This document shows, in pieces, positions 27,424-34,704 of a stretch of DNA of 64,000 bases. Under the pieces are notes generated by a model. That model was not told the origin of the DNA. It worked only from the letters and a program-made list of their open reading frames with translations, and did not search any database. Both the position numbers and the translations under genes were made by a program. Origin of the DNA: Novosphingobium hassiacum (lineage in GTDB: Bacteria > Pseudomonadota > Alphaproteobacteria > Sphingomonadales > Sphingomonadaceae). Each line of letters starts with the position of its first letter. Position 1 is the first letter of the stretch. The DNA is taken from contig NZ_JACICY010000008.1 of the NCBI RefSeq assembly GCF_014196055.1, forward strand, positions 55,487-119,486, in the 5' to 3' direction.

Positions 27424-29289
27424 TTACCGGATCCGGGAAAGTCGGGAAGCCGCAATCAGGGACTCAACTGCCATCAATGGCAGCCATGGCGGCGTGTCGT
27501 TTGCCAGCGCAGCACGACCCAGGTGCAATACGTCATCCAGCTGTGCTGCGTCAGGCAACAGGTGAAGCCCGGCGGCGATCGCATCCAGATCGAAGATGGT
27601 TGCTTGTCCGTCAATGGACGCGCGCAGCATCTCCAGTGAGACCAGCAGCTTTTCCTTCAGCTGCGCATAGCCGATGAAGCGCTCGTCGAACAATCCGACT
27701 TTGACCTGCGCCAAGCGGACCTCGTCAGGGATTATGCCTAGCATTGCCTGCCGGAATGGCTGGCGACTGTATCCGTCCCTCACGAACTGATGAAGTGGCA
27801 GCGATAGCATGAAGTCCACGACTTTTCGATCAAGCATCGGAAAGGTCACCGCGAGGCCATGCCTGGCTGCCATTATCGAGAAATAGGTGCAACGCGATGG
27901 AATGTGATGGTCAGCAAAGGCTGTGACGCGCTCGCTCGGCGAATTCCTCTGAAGGATCGGCGGCATGCTTCTGTCGAGGATCTCGCGCCTCAACGCGGGC
28001 TTCACGAAGCGCAGGATGCCCGACATCCCGTCCATTGGCGAACGCGAACGTCCACGCGAAAGCAGAAGAGATCCGGCAAGAAGGGGTTTCAGCAGGCGAT
28101 TGTAGAGCGTGGCGCGCAACGATTTTCCATCGGTGCGCGCACGAGATCGGAGTTCTCTGGTAAGTACTTTCACATCTCCGTTCCGGAACAGAGCGGCGTA
28201 GAGGTTTGCACCATTATAGGTTGCCCCTTCGTCACCACCCACTCCGCTCAGGACCCGATCTGCACCGGCATTGGCCGCGAGGGCCATCATCTGGTCGTCA
28301 TGACCGCCAATTACGCCACCCGGCCAATCGGAGTCTTCATCCTGACCAGGGATGTGCAGGGCATCGTGGACCACGCGATGGTCAACGTCCGGGTACTGCT
28401 TCAACAGGGCTGCGATCAATGGACGTTCATCGAGCTGCGCAGGCCCGATCGGCTTGACGGTCGTCATGCTCAGCGCGGTGACGCGTGCGCCGCACTGGCG
28501 CGCCGCTTTGGCTGCCAGCGCAGTTATCGCCGAACTGTCCAGGCCCCCGCTGAGGTGACAGGCGACGGGCATATTCGCCGGCATCCGTCGCCGCACGGCC
28601 TCGTCCAGCAGGGTTCTGAGCTTGCTGGCTGCGGCGTCCTGCGTCCCGCTCCAGGTGCCGACGTCGCGTTCATCGGGACGGTATGCCCGGTGAATCCACG
28701 GAGCGCGGTCCTCGACACCGAAGCGCAGGCTATGACCGGCAGGGAGATAGGCGATCTCGGCAAATCCGCTGTCACTGCCTCGGAAGAATGACTGGCGAAG
28801 CTTGATGGCATGGGCAAGCGCATCTGGTGCCGGGGATGCCAGGCCGGCTTTGTGAAGACCCTTCGGCAAGCTGGCAAACGCGAACCAGTGTCCCGCGCGC
28901 AGGGTCCATGCCAGAGGTCTTGCCCCGATGAAGTCGCGACCCAGCCAGAGGACTTTTTGCGTCCGCTGCCACATCGCCACGGCGAAATCGCCATCGATGC
29001 GATCGGGAAAATCCGGGCCATGTGCGGCAAGGCTCTGAACGAAAATCTGCTCCGGATTGTCTGCGGCGACATCCAGTCGCACATCGGCTGTCACGATCCA
29101 GCCATCCTGCTCCACCGGACGCGCGCCCGCATGCGCAAAATCCAGTACGGCTGTGTGCAGGATGCCGTGTGCCTGTCTGCTGACGGCAGGGGCCCGCCCG
29201 GGGGGCGTCATGGCCTCGATCATGCCGTCGAGCATCGGCCCCGCACCGGAAAAGCCATCGAGGCACAGTATTCCGCAGATCAGCCTCAC
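27424..29289 (-). CDS. Lasso peptide cyclase (asparagine synthetase-like, C protein)
   Basis: The protein has 621 residues. The N-terminal half is a degenerate glutamine amidotransferase fold (LICGILCLDGF, with Cys not at position 2, so glutaminase activity is unlikely). The C-terminal half is an ATP-pyrophosphatase with the intact loop SGGLDSS at 247-253 and GVGGDEGATYNG. In lasso clusters this enzyme adenylates the Asp/Glu side chain and closes the ring with the new N-terminus. Here the target would be Glu8 of the predicted core. GTG 29289 is 4 nt after the PqqD-like stop, with GGAGG 12 nt upstream. True asparagine synthetase is unlikely beside PqqD and B2. Confidence 0.87.
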   Translation of the reverse strand: MRLICGILCLDGFSGAGPMLDGMIEAMTPPGRAPAVSRQAHGILHTAVLDFAHAGARPVEQDGWIVTADVRLDVAADNPEQIFVQSLAAHGPDFPDRIDGDFAVAMWQRTQKVLWLGRDFIGARPLAWTLRAGHWFAFASLPKGLHKAGLASPAPDALAHAIKLRQSFFRGSDSGFAEIAYLPAGHSLRFGVEDRAPWIHRAYRPDERDVGTWSGTQDAAASKLRTLLDEAVRRRMPANMPVACHLSGGLDSSAITALAAKAARQCGARVTALSMTTVKPIGPAQLDERPLIAALLKQYPDVDHRVVHDALHIPGQDEDSDWPGGVIGGHDDQMMALAANAGADRVLSGVGGDEGATYNGANLYAALFRNGDVKVLTRELRSRARTDGKSLRATLYNRLLKPLLAGSLLLSRGRSRSPMDGMSGILRFVKPALRREILDRSMPPILQRNSPSERVTAFADHHIPSRCTYFSIMAARHGLAVTFPMLDRKVVDFMLSLPLHQFVRDGYSRQPFRQAMLGIIPDEVRLAQVKVGLFDERFIGYAQLKEKLLVSLEMLRASIDGQATIFDLDAIAAGLHLLPDAAQLDDVLHLGRAALANDTPPWLPLMAVESLIAASRLSRIR

Positions 29290-29293
29290 GCCG

Positions 29294-29560
29294 TCACACG
29301 ACCTCCAGCATCCCTCGCTCCGTCAGGCCACGGAGAAAGGCTGACACCTGATCCCGGCAATCTGCATCCGTCACGTCGTACTCAGCCAGAAGCGTTGCGA
29401 CGATCTCGTCATCGTCGATTGGCTGCGCGAGGAGTTCCCAGATCCGCGAGGCCACCTCGTTCAATTCGTGATAGCGCCCTGCCTGCACATTCAGCAGCAA
29501 CATGGTACTCTCTTGAGGCGAGCCCAATATGCCTCGTGAGCGCTGCATGACATTACCCAT
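29294..29560 (-). CDS. PqqD-like RiPP recognition element (lasso B1)
   Basis: The protein has 88 residues and the PqqD pattern: MLLLNVQAGRYHELNEVASRIWELL, then VATLLAEYDV, then VSAFLRGLTERGMLEVV. Such winged-helix proteins bind the leader peptide and bring it to the protease and cyclase. It is the split B1 partner of the B2 domain at the C-terminus of the ATP-grasp fusion on the other strand. ATG 29560 has AAGGGAG 7 nt upstream. It lies 48 nt after the sulfotransferase and 4 nt before the cyclase. Confidence 0.88.
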   Translation of the reverse strand: MGNVMQRSRGILGSPQESTMLLLNVQAGRYHELNEVASRIWELLAQPIDDDEIVATLLAEYDVTDADCRDQVSAFLRGLTERGMLEVV

Positions 29561-29607
29561 CTGAAACTCCCTTGAAATATCCGGCCGATCGCGTGTGTGA
29601 CCCGCGA

Positions 29608-30438
29608 TCAATCGTGGTGAAGTGGGGAATAGCCCCATTGTTTCATGACCGGAGCGAATGCGTCTTCGATCCGGCATATCTGATCCGCGTCGAGCACTTG
29701 GCGCCATTCCCCAGTCTGCCCCGAACGGAAAAAGCGCTCTTGATGCGGCAGCCTTTCGCGAAAGCCGTACGTTGTCTCCTGACGCTGCATTTCTCCAAGC
29801 GACGAATGGCCGATCGCTCGATCAATTTCGGCGGAAGTAGCAGTGCCCCCCAGCGATCTGACGATCCTGGCAAATTCAGCCCGGGTGTCGCGTCGCAGGT
29901 CCTCGTATCGTATGACTTCGACCGGAACGTCCTTCTGCCCGGTCCATCCCGTCACGTGCGAAGCCCAGTCTCCCAACGCGTAGCGCAACTGCATCGGTCC
30001 GTTGGAGTGGCACGTTGGATCAAGCATCTGGCCAATGGCCTCATCAATTGAAATGCCGGCGTGATGCGAAAGTGAGATGGCAACATCGCGGGGGTCGCGC
30101 ACGATGTACAGGCTGCGGCTTGCCGGTACGCCGGTTATTTCAGGCTGATACTTGTCATGGGTCTTGCAGACGAAAGGCTTCTCGAGGTTTCGCGCGACGA
30201 ATGCTCCCTGCATCGCGCGAAGGACGGCAAGCTCTGCCGGATAGAGTGTTTCGGGCTCTACCAGCAGATCATCGCAAAACCGCCAGCGGCTTATCAGCAG
30301 TTCTTCTTCCGACAACTGATTGATGTTGCACGGTTGGTCGCTGCCGGACAACACGTTGGCAAACAGGACACGCATCCAGGTGTTGCCCGATTTGGGGTAG
30401 GATGCGAGCCAGATCAGCCCGGCGGGAAGCGTTGCCAC
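29608..30438 (-). CDS. Sulfotransferase, probable lasso peptide tailoring enzyme
   Basis: The protein has 276 residues from GTG 30438, 5 nt after the kinase stop; the long open frame upstream overlaps the kinase and is a shadow. The PAPS 5'-phosphosulfate loop is YPKSGNTW (14-21) and the 3'-phosphate site is RDPRDVAISLSHH (114-126). His94 in CKTHDKY is a candidate catalytic base. It belongs to the cytosolic sulfotransferase-1 fold. Its place between kinase and PqqD suggests it sulfates the lasso peptide; the core has no tyrosine, so Ser or Thr would be the acceptor. The target is inferred. Confidence 0.85.
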   Translation of the reverse strand: MATLPAGLIWLASYPKSGNTWMRVLFANVLSGSDQPCNINQLSEEELLISRWRFCDDLLVEPETLYPAELAVLRAMQGAFVARNLEKPFVCKTHDKYQPEITGVPASRSLYIVRDPRDVAISLSHHAGISIDEAIGQMLDPTCHSNGPMQLRYALGDWASHVTGWTGQKDVPVEVIRYEDLRRDTRAEFARIVRSLGGTATSAEIDRAIGHSSLGEMQRQETTYGFRERLPHQERFFRSGQTGEWRQVLDADQICRIEDAFAPVMKQWGYSPLHHD

Positions 30439-30443
30439 GGCCG

Positions 30444-31391
30444 CTACGCCAAGCTCAGACTTTGCCAGTGTTTCATCAATACCGCAGTGGTATCGTCGAG
30501 ACGCAACAAGTCGCGGGGTCTGCTCAGGTGATAGACTCCGGTCCCCGCTGCGAGGGCCCCGATGCGACCCGCCAATCCGGTTTCGTTGGCATAGGCAAGC
30601 GCGATCTGTCGTCGATAGGATTGGCGCAGGAGGGCTTGGGCGGCATTGAGTGGTGTCATCCGCGTTATCGTTGGATCCTGCGCCGGGTCGGAGGCTGTCA
30701 GCATGTAGATAGCCGCGATCGGCACGGCACCGCCATCGTCCGATGTCGTCGGCGGAGCGACGTGAAACTTCTCGACGAATTGCCGCACGCGCGGGCCTGC
30801 GGAATCCTCTAGCGCCAAGCGCTCGATACTGTCTGTATAGAGCCGTAGCGCTCTTCCATCCCGCTCTACCATTGGCGGGCCACCATCCTGTTGGACGACC
30901 GCACACAGATCATCGGATAGAAAGTCGCATCCGGCGCGGCACAGTGCAGCCGAAAGAGTGGACTTGCCGACGCCGCTCGGCCCGCAGAAAAGATAGGCGC
31001 GGCCATTGCAAACAACCGCGGAAGCATGAAGCAACATGGCGCCACGCTGGTAGAGGATTGCCGACATTCCTGTACCGGTCGCGAATACCAAAACGTCTTC
31101 GACCGGCATGTCCGGTGCGGGGCAGATGCTGATGCGGTCGCCGTCCGTCGCCATGAAGCGGCCCGTGTCCGGCAGGTTGAGCAGGAAGCTGCTCTTGTTG
31201 ATTTCCCAATTCGGCCCGCTGTGCAGGACCGTGTCAAGGTGTTCGGGAACGTCCTCGACCAGCATTGTCACATCCGCTTTTTCCGCCAGCAGCGCTCCTG
31301 AATCCGCGCGCATCGGCAGGACCAGCGTCGAACGAACATTCAATCCTGACATTCGATAGGTATGTAGTGGGGTATCAAGCGGCTCAATCAT
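30444..31391 (-). CDS. HPr-kinase-like lasso peptide kinase
   Basis: The protein has 315 residues. The HPrK-type nucleotide site is LLHASAVVCNGRAYLFCGPSGVGKSTLS with the P-loop at 137-144, followed by FLSDDLCAVV, which carries the conserved acidic pair. Relatives such as the paeninodin kinase phosphorylate the C-terminal Ser of lasso precursors. The precursor encoded 130 nt away on the other strand ends in Ser, as expected. It is the first gene of the minus arm. The ATG at 31391 has no strong Shine-Dalgarno site. Bona fide HPr kinase is unlikely: the N-terminal domain does not fit and no PTS genes are nearby. Confidence 0.82.
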   Translation of the reverse strand: MIEPLDTPLHTYRMSGLNVRSTLVLPMRADSGALLAEKADVTMLVEDVPEHLDTVLHSGPNWEINKSSFLLNLPDTGRFMATDGDRISICPAPDMPVEDVLVFATGTGMSAILYQRGAMLLHASAVVCNGRAYLFCGPSGVGKSTLSAALCRAGCDFLSDDLCAVVQQDGGPPMVERDGRALRLYTDSIERLALEDSAGPRVRQFVEKFHVAPPTTSDDGGAVPIAAIYMLTASDPAQDPTITRMTPLNAAQALLRQSYRRQIALAYANETGLAGRIGALAAGTGVYHLSRPRDLLRLDDTTAVLMKHWQSLSLA

Positions 31392-31457
31392 GCTGAACTA
31401 TCGCCGGCAAGCGCCGAGATGCAACCCGCAAAACACATTAATTTTCCAAAATAAATA

Positions 31458-31486
31458 TTGATTTACAGGCTTTTTTTCTGCATTGT
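31458..31486 (+). promoter_or_regulatory. Candidate promoter of the lasso precursor
   Basis: TTGATT (31458-31463) and CATTGT (31481-31486) are 17 nt apart in an AT-rich patch of the 130-nt gap between the divergent kinase and precursor genes. The predicted start would be near 31493, leaving a short leader before the precursor. The boxes are imperfect. The same patch must also hold the promoter of the minus arm. Confidence 0.35.
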
Positions 31487-31521
31487 CCTAGGTTACGTGA
31501 AAAGAAATTGGAGGTCCTGTT

Positions 31522-31686
31522 ATGCCTAGCCAAAAGTTAGTATCGGAACTTGGTCAAAAGGTCGAGACCCCCGCTCGCAAGACTTGGCAGTCGCCACGGA
31601 TCGAAGATGCGGACATCAGCACGCTGACCGCAGGCGGTGGCACTTCAGGCATTGAAGGCACTTCTTTTCTCAAGACCGGCTCCTGA
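31522..31686 (+). CDS. Lasso peptide precursor (A peptide)
   Basis: The gene encodes 54 residues and has GGAGG (31510-31514) 7 nt before ATG. The leader is residues 1-37 and holds W22-x-x-P25-x-I27, matching the YxxPxL motif bound by PqqD-type B1 proteins, and Thr36 at position -2 of the cleavage site, a hallmark of lasso leaders. The predicted core is GGGTSGIEGTSFLKTGS (31633-31683): Gly1 and Glu8 fit an 8-residue macrolactam, and the C-terminal Ser17 fits the neighbouring kinase. Cleavage after Ala37 is inferred. The calculated lasso mass without modification is 1536.74 Da. Confidence 0.88.
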   Translation: MPSQKLVSELGQKVETPARKTWQSPRIEDADISTLTAGGGTSGIEGTSFLKTGS

Positions 31687-31742
31687 ACCCCGACCATGCT
31701 CGACAGGGCATGGGCAAGGGGTGTTGTCGCCAGCCGGAATGA

Positions 31743-31772
31743 CTCGTCATTGTAGAGTTTTCCAGTGACGAG
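31743..31772 (+). promoter_or_regulatory. Hairpin covering the start of the ATP-grasp/B2 gene
   Basis: CTCGTCATTG (31743-31752) pairs with CAGTGACGAG (31763-31772), 10 bp with one G-U pair and a 10-nt loop. The right arm includes the GTG start at 31765. It could limit translation of the enzymes relative to the precursor, or attenuate transcription. There is no U-run. Confidence 0.35.
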
Positions 31773-33471
31773 CCTCTGGCGGCGGCTCCCACTTGATGGG
31801 CTTGGTTGGGGGCGCTGTGCCGATCGCGAGGTCGAGCGGTGTCGAAGGTGGGCGTCGGTCAGGTGGTACAGAAGGTTTCCAGTCGTCCTGCGCCCGGTGC
31901 TCTACTTGGCCAATCGGTTGGCCTGGCCCATCGCGGCCTTGTCTCAGGTCGCCCGCTTCTCCCGTTTACGAAAGCTTGATGCCGAGGCATTCCTGGCGTT
32001 GTACCGGGACTGTGTCTGGACAGGGGCTGCTCCTGTCGACGCGTTTTTGTGGCGGCGCCTGTATCGTTGCAGTGCCCCCATGTCGGCGCGCTCGGCGGCG
32101 TTGCTGCTGCGAGAGCTTGGCTCTCTCGATGGACAGGCGCTTCTTTCGGACAAGCTGGCACTGACCCGCCGCCTGGCGGCGGTCGGGGTACGTGTGCCGC
32201 GCGTGCATTCGGTACGAGACCCCCTGTGCATTGGGGAGTTGGGGCGCGTGATCGGGCCAACGGGGCTGTTCGTCAAACCCCGCAGGGGCTTTGGCGGCCG
32301 GAACGTGGCGGCGGTAACCCGGTCGGGCGATGCCTGGCAGATCGATGGCGTGCAAATTGATCCAGACAGACTGATTGCTCACCTGGCGCAGATGAACAAG
32401 CGTGGTGAGATGATTTTGCAGGACCGGATGGTCTCCGTAGACGGCCTTGCCGATCTTTCATGGGGTGGCCGCGCACCTGTCCTGCGCCTGGCCACATCGC
32501 GCACGCCCGATGGCCAGCCGCAACTGGATTCCGCATTGCTGATCATTGCGCGTCCCGGGTTCAAGCCCCAGAATTTCCTCAACGGCCAGATCTACGCTCC
32601 GATCGACCCGGCGACCGGAATCGTGAAAGGCGGAGTTGTCCTCGAGACGCCCGACAAGATGTTGGATCGGCGCGAGCCCGATGGCCCTAGCATGTCCGGC
32701 AGGGTCGTACCCTTTTTCGTCGAAGCGGTCCGGGACGCGCTTCTTGCGATGTCGGCAGTTCCGCCCCTACCGGCAATTCACTGGGACATCGTCCTCACGC
32801 AGGAAGGGCCGGTCTTTCTGGAAGGCAACAGCAACGGGAACTGGATCGTTGCCACCCTGGCCGGGCGATACGGGTTGCAGATCAGGCCTCTTGCAGCAAC
32901 GCTGGGGCAATGGCTGGACGCCGCGCCACCAGTGCAAGGCCAGCCTGTCCTTCAAATCCTGCAGGGCAGATTTGGACGGGTTGGCATGTCTGTCCGCAAC
33001 TTGGGACTGGTGCTGGAAGCCATCGCTTGTCTCGCAATTGCCCGTTTGATTTTGCTGGTTGTACCGTTTCACAAGGTTGCGGACCGCCTTGGAGACCTTG
33101 TCGCTCCCGACGACCCACGCGCCATCGCGGCAGCTTCCAAGGCGCCAGCGGCGAGTGCAGGCACTGCAGCCGAGATCGGGCGTACGATCGAGTCCGTGGC
33201 GCGAAGGGTGCCATTCAGGGCGGTCTGCCTTCAGCAGGCGCTGGCTGGGCACACCATGCTTCGACGCAGGCGTATTCCGTCTGTCCTGCACTTGGGCTCG
33301 GGTCGGGATACAGACCGAAAGTTCATCGCTCATGCTTGGCTGGAGGCGGCAGGCCTTCCCCTGACGGGCTACCCTCCGGCGCCCCAGATTCGTGAAGTCG
33401 GGTGCTTCATACCAACGACGACCAGCGAACAAAGGATGATGCGCTACCATGCCGCGCAGGAGCGCCTGTGA
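31765..33471 (+). CDS. ATP-grasp protein fused to a lasso leader peptidase (B2)
   Basis: The protein has 568 residues. Residues 90-390 fit the sugar-transfer-associated ATP-grasp family: LSDKLALTRRLAAVGVRVPRVH, LFVKPRRGFGGRNVAAV, then IHWDIVLTQEGPVFLEGNSNGNW. Residues 410-568 fit the McjB C-terminal transglutaminase-like protease: AVCLQQALAGHTMLRRRRIP with Cys488 and FIAHAWLEAAG with His523. The usual third Asp after the His is not obvious (LPLTGYP). The B2 half should cut the leader after Ala37; the ATP-grasp half may ligate a group to a carboxylate. The start is uncertain. The stop overlaps the next gene (GTGA). Confidence 0.82.
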   Translation: MTSLWRRLPLDGLGWGRCADREVERCRRWASVRWYRRFPVVLRPVLYLANRLAWPIAALSQVARFSRLRKLDAEAFLALYRDCVWTGAAPVDAFLWRRLYRCSAPMSARSAALLLRELGSLDGQALLSDKLALTRRLAAVGVRVPRVHSVRDPLCIGELGRVIGPTGLFVKPRRGFGGRNVAAVTRSGDAWQIDGVQIDPDRLIAHLAQMNKRGEMILQDRMVSVDGLADLSWGGRAPVLRLATSRTPDGQPQLDSALLIIARPGFKPQNFLNGQIYAPIDPATGIVKGGVVLETPDKMLDRREPDGPSMSGRVVPFFVEAVRDALLAMSAVPPLPAIHWDIVLTQEGPVFLEGNSNGNWIVATLAGRYGLQIRPLAATLGQWLDAAPPVQGQPVLQILQGRFGRVGMSVRNLGLVLEAIACLAIARLILLVVPFHKVADRLGDLVAPDDPRAIAAASKAPAASAGTAAEIGRTIESVARRVPFRAVCLQQALAGHTMLRRRRIPSVLHLGSGRDTDRKFIAHAWLEAAGLPLTGYPPAPQIREVGCFIPTTTSEQRMMRYHAAQERL

Positions 33472-34700
33472 GTAGTGACGAAGTTCGCCAGCAGGAGCGC
33501 GGGCTGCCCGATGCCGACCTGTCCGCTGCCAGCCACGCCTTCCTGATTGCCAGCGTAATCGCTGCCATCGACCCATCCCGCCAGGGCGAAGTGGCGGCCA
33601 TGGCCTCCCGCGACCTCAATCCCCATGTGCTGCTGCGCCTTGCACGCAATCACCGTGTCTTGCCCATGGTCCAGCGTGCCGTCAGGATCGGGGGCATCAC
33701 TTTGCCAAAGGACGTCGGCGACGCCCTGTCCTTGGAAACCCGCAAAGCCCGTCTGGCCACGTTCGCCAACATGGGTGAGGAGGTCCGCCTGGCCTCTGCC
33801 GTGGAAGCGGCCGGGCTTGACGCGATCTTCATCAAGGGCGCCACTCTATCGCATCTGATTTATGCCGATCCTTCGCTGAAGAGTTCGTGGGATATCGACA
33901 TGCTCGTCGATCGCGCCGATCTGCGGCGCGCATGTGCATTGTTACGCGAGCAGGGCTTTGTCATCGACGATCCGCTCGGGCTTGGCGCCGGACCGAAGCT
34001 GGATAACTGGATCCAGACCGTCCGCGAGACTGCCTGGTATCATCCCCAACGCGGCACTACAGTCGAGCTTCACATTGGGTTGAGCGACACTACAGCCTTG
34101 CTTGGAAGTGTCGGCACAGCCTCGCCACGTCAAGGCGTGCTGATCGGTGGAATTGCCCTCCCCACGCTAGCTGACGAACAATTGTTCACCTATCTGTGTG
34201 TTCACGGAACCTGTCATGGATGGTCGCGGCTCAAGTGGCTGGTCGATGTGGCAGCCATGGTCAGCAATGGCAGGCACAGCCCTGCTGAATGGCGGACGAT
34301 CGCCGCAGACAATGGGGCGGGGCGTTGTGGTGACGTGACGCTTCTGCTGTCCCACCAGATCTTGGGTATCGAACTGCCTTCGGCGTTGGTGGTCGACCTG
34401 AAGCGCGATGCGGCCACGGGCAGAATTGTCGATTACTGCCTCGCCCAGATCGACCGCATCGGCATGAAGGGCGGGGCGGCGGGCCCCCAGACCATTCCCG
34501 AGGTTGTGGCCTACATGCGCAATCTCTTGAGATGCGGCATCGGCCTTGGCGGCTTCATGCGAACAGCCTGGGCGCTATGGAATCGTCCATATGGCGGCGG
34601 GTTGCCGTGGTTGCCGAGCGCCGTCCGCCCGCTGGCGACGCTGATCTGGCTGCCCTGGCGCATCACGCGGCGGGTATTCCTCGAATGGCGTAAGTTGTGA
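33468..34700 (+). CDS. Nucleotidyltransferase-fold protein of the lasso cluster
   Basis: The protein has 410 residues from GTG 33468, with AGGAG upstream and a GTGA overlap with the fusion gene. AIFIKGATLSHLIYADPSLKSSWDIDMLVDRADL carries the metal-binding DxD (DID) of the NTP_transf_5 family, and EQLFTYLCVHGTCHGWSRLKWLVDVAAM is the conserved C-terminal part of that family. Such genes occur in several lasso clusters, but I know of no proven reaction. It may transfer a nucleotide to the peptide or to another enzyme. Confidence 0.8.
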   Translation: MSSDEVRQQERGLPDADLSAASHAFLIASVIAAIDPSRQGEVAAMASRDLNPHVLLRLARNHRVLPMVQRAVRIGGITLPKDVGDALSLETRKARLATFANMGEEVRLASAVEAAGLDAIFIKGATLSHLIYADPSLKSSWDIDMLVDRADLRRACALLREQGFVIDDPLGLGAGPKLDNWIQTVRETAWYHPQRGTTVELHIGLSDTTALLGSVGTASPRQGVLIGGIALPTLADEQLFTYLCVHGTCHGWSRLKWLVDVAAMVSNGRHSPAEWRTIAADNGAGRCGDVTLLLSHQILGIELPSALVVDLKRDAATGRIVDYCLAQIDRIGMKGGAAGPQTIPEVVAYMRNLLRCGIGLGGFMRTAWALWNRPYGGGLPWLPSAVRPLATLIWLPWRITRRVFLEWRKL

Positions 34701-34704
34701 GATC

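Noticed and set aside
27859..28791. Plus-strand open frame opposite the lasso cyclase
   Set aside because: The cyclase has intact catalytic motifs; the opposite frame has none.
31694..31713. Hairpin CCATGC/GCATGG after the precursor as a terminator
   Set aside because: Only 6 bp and no T-run; too weak to call.
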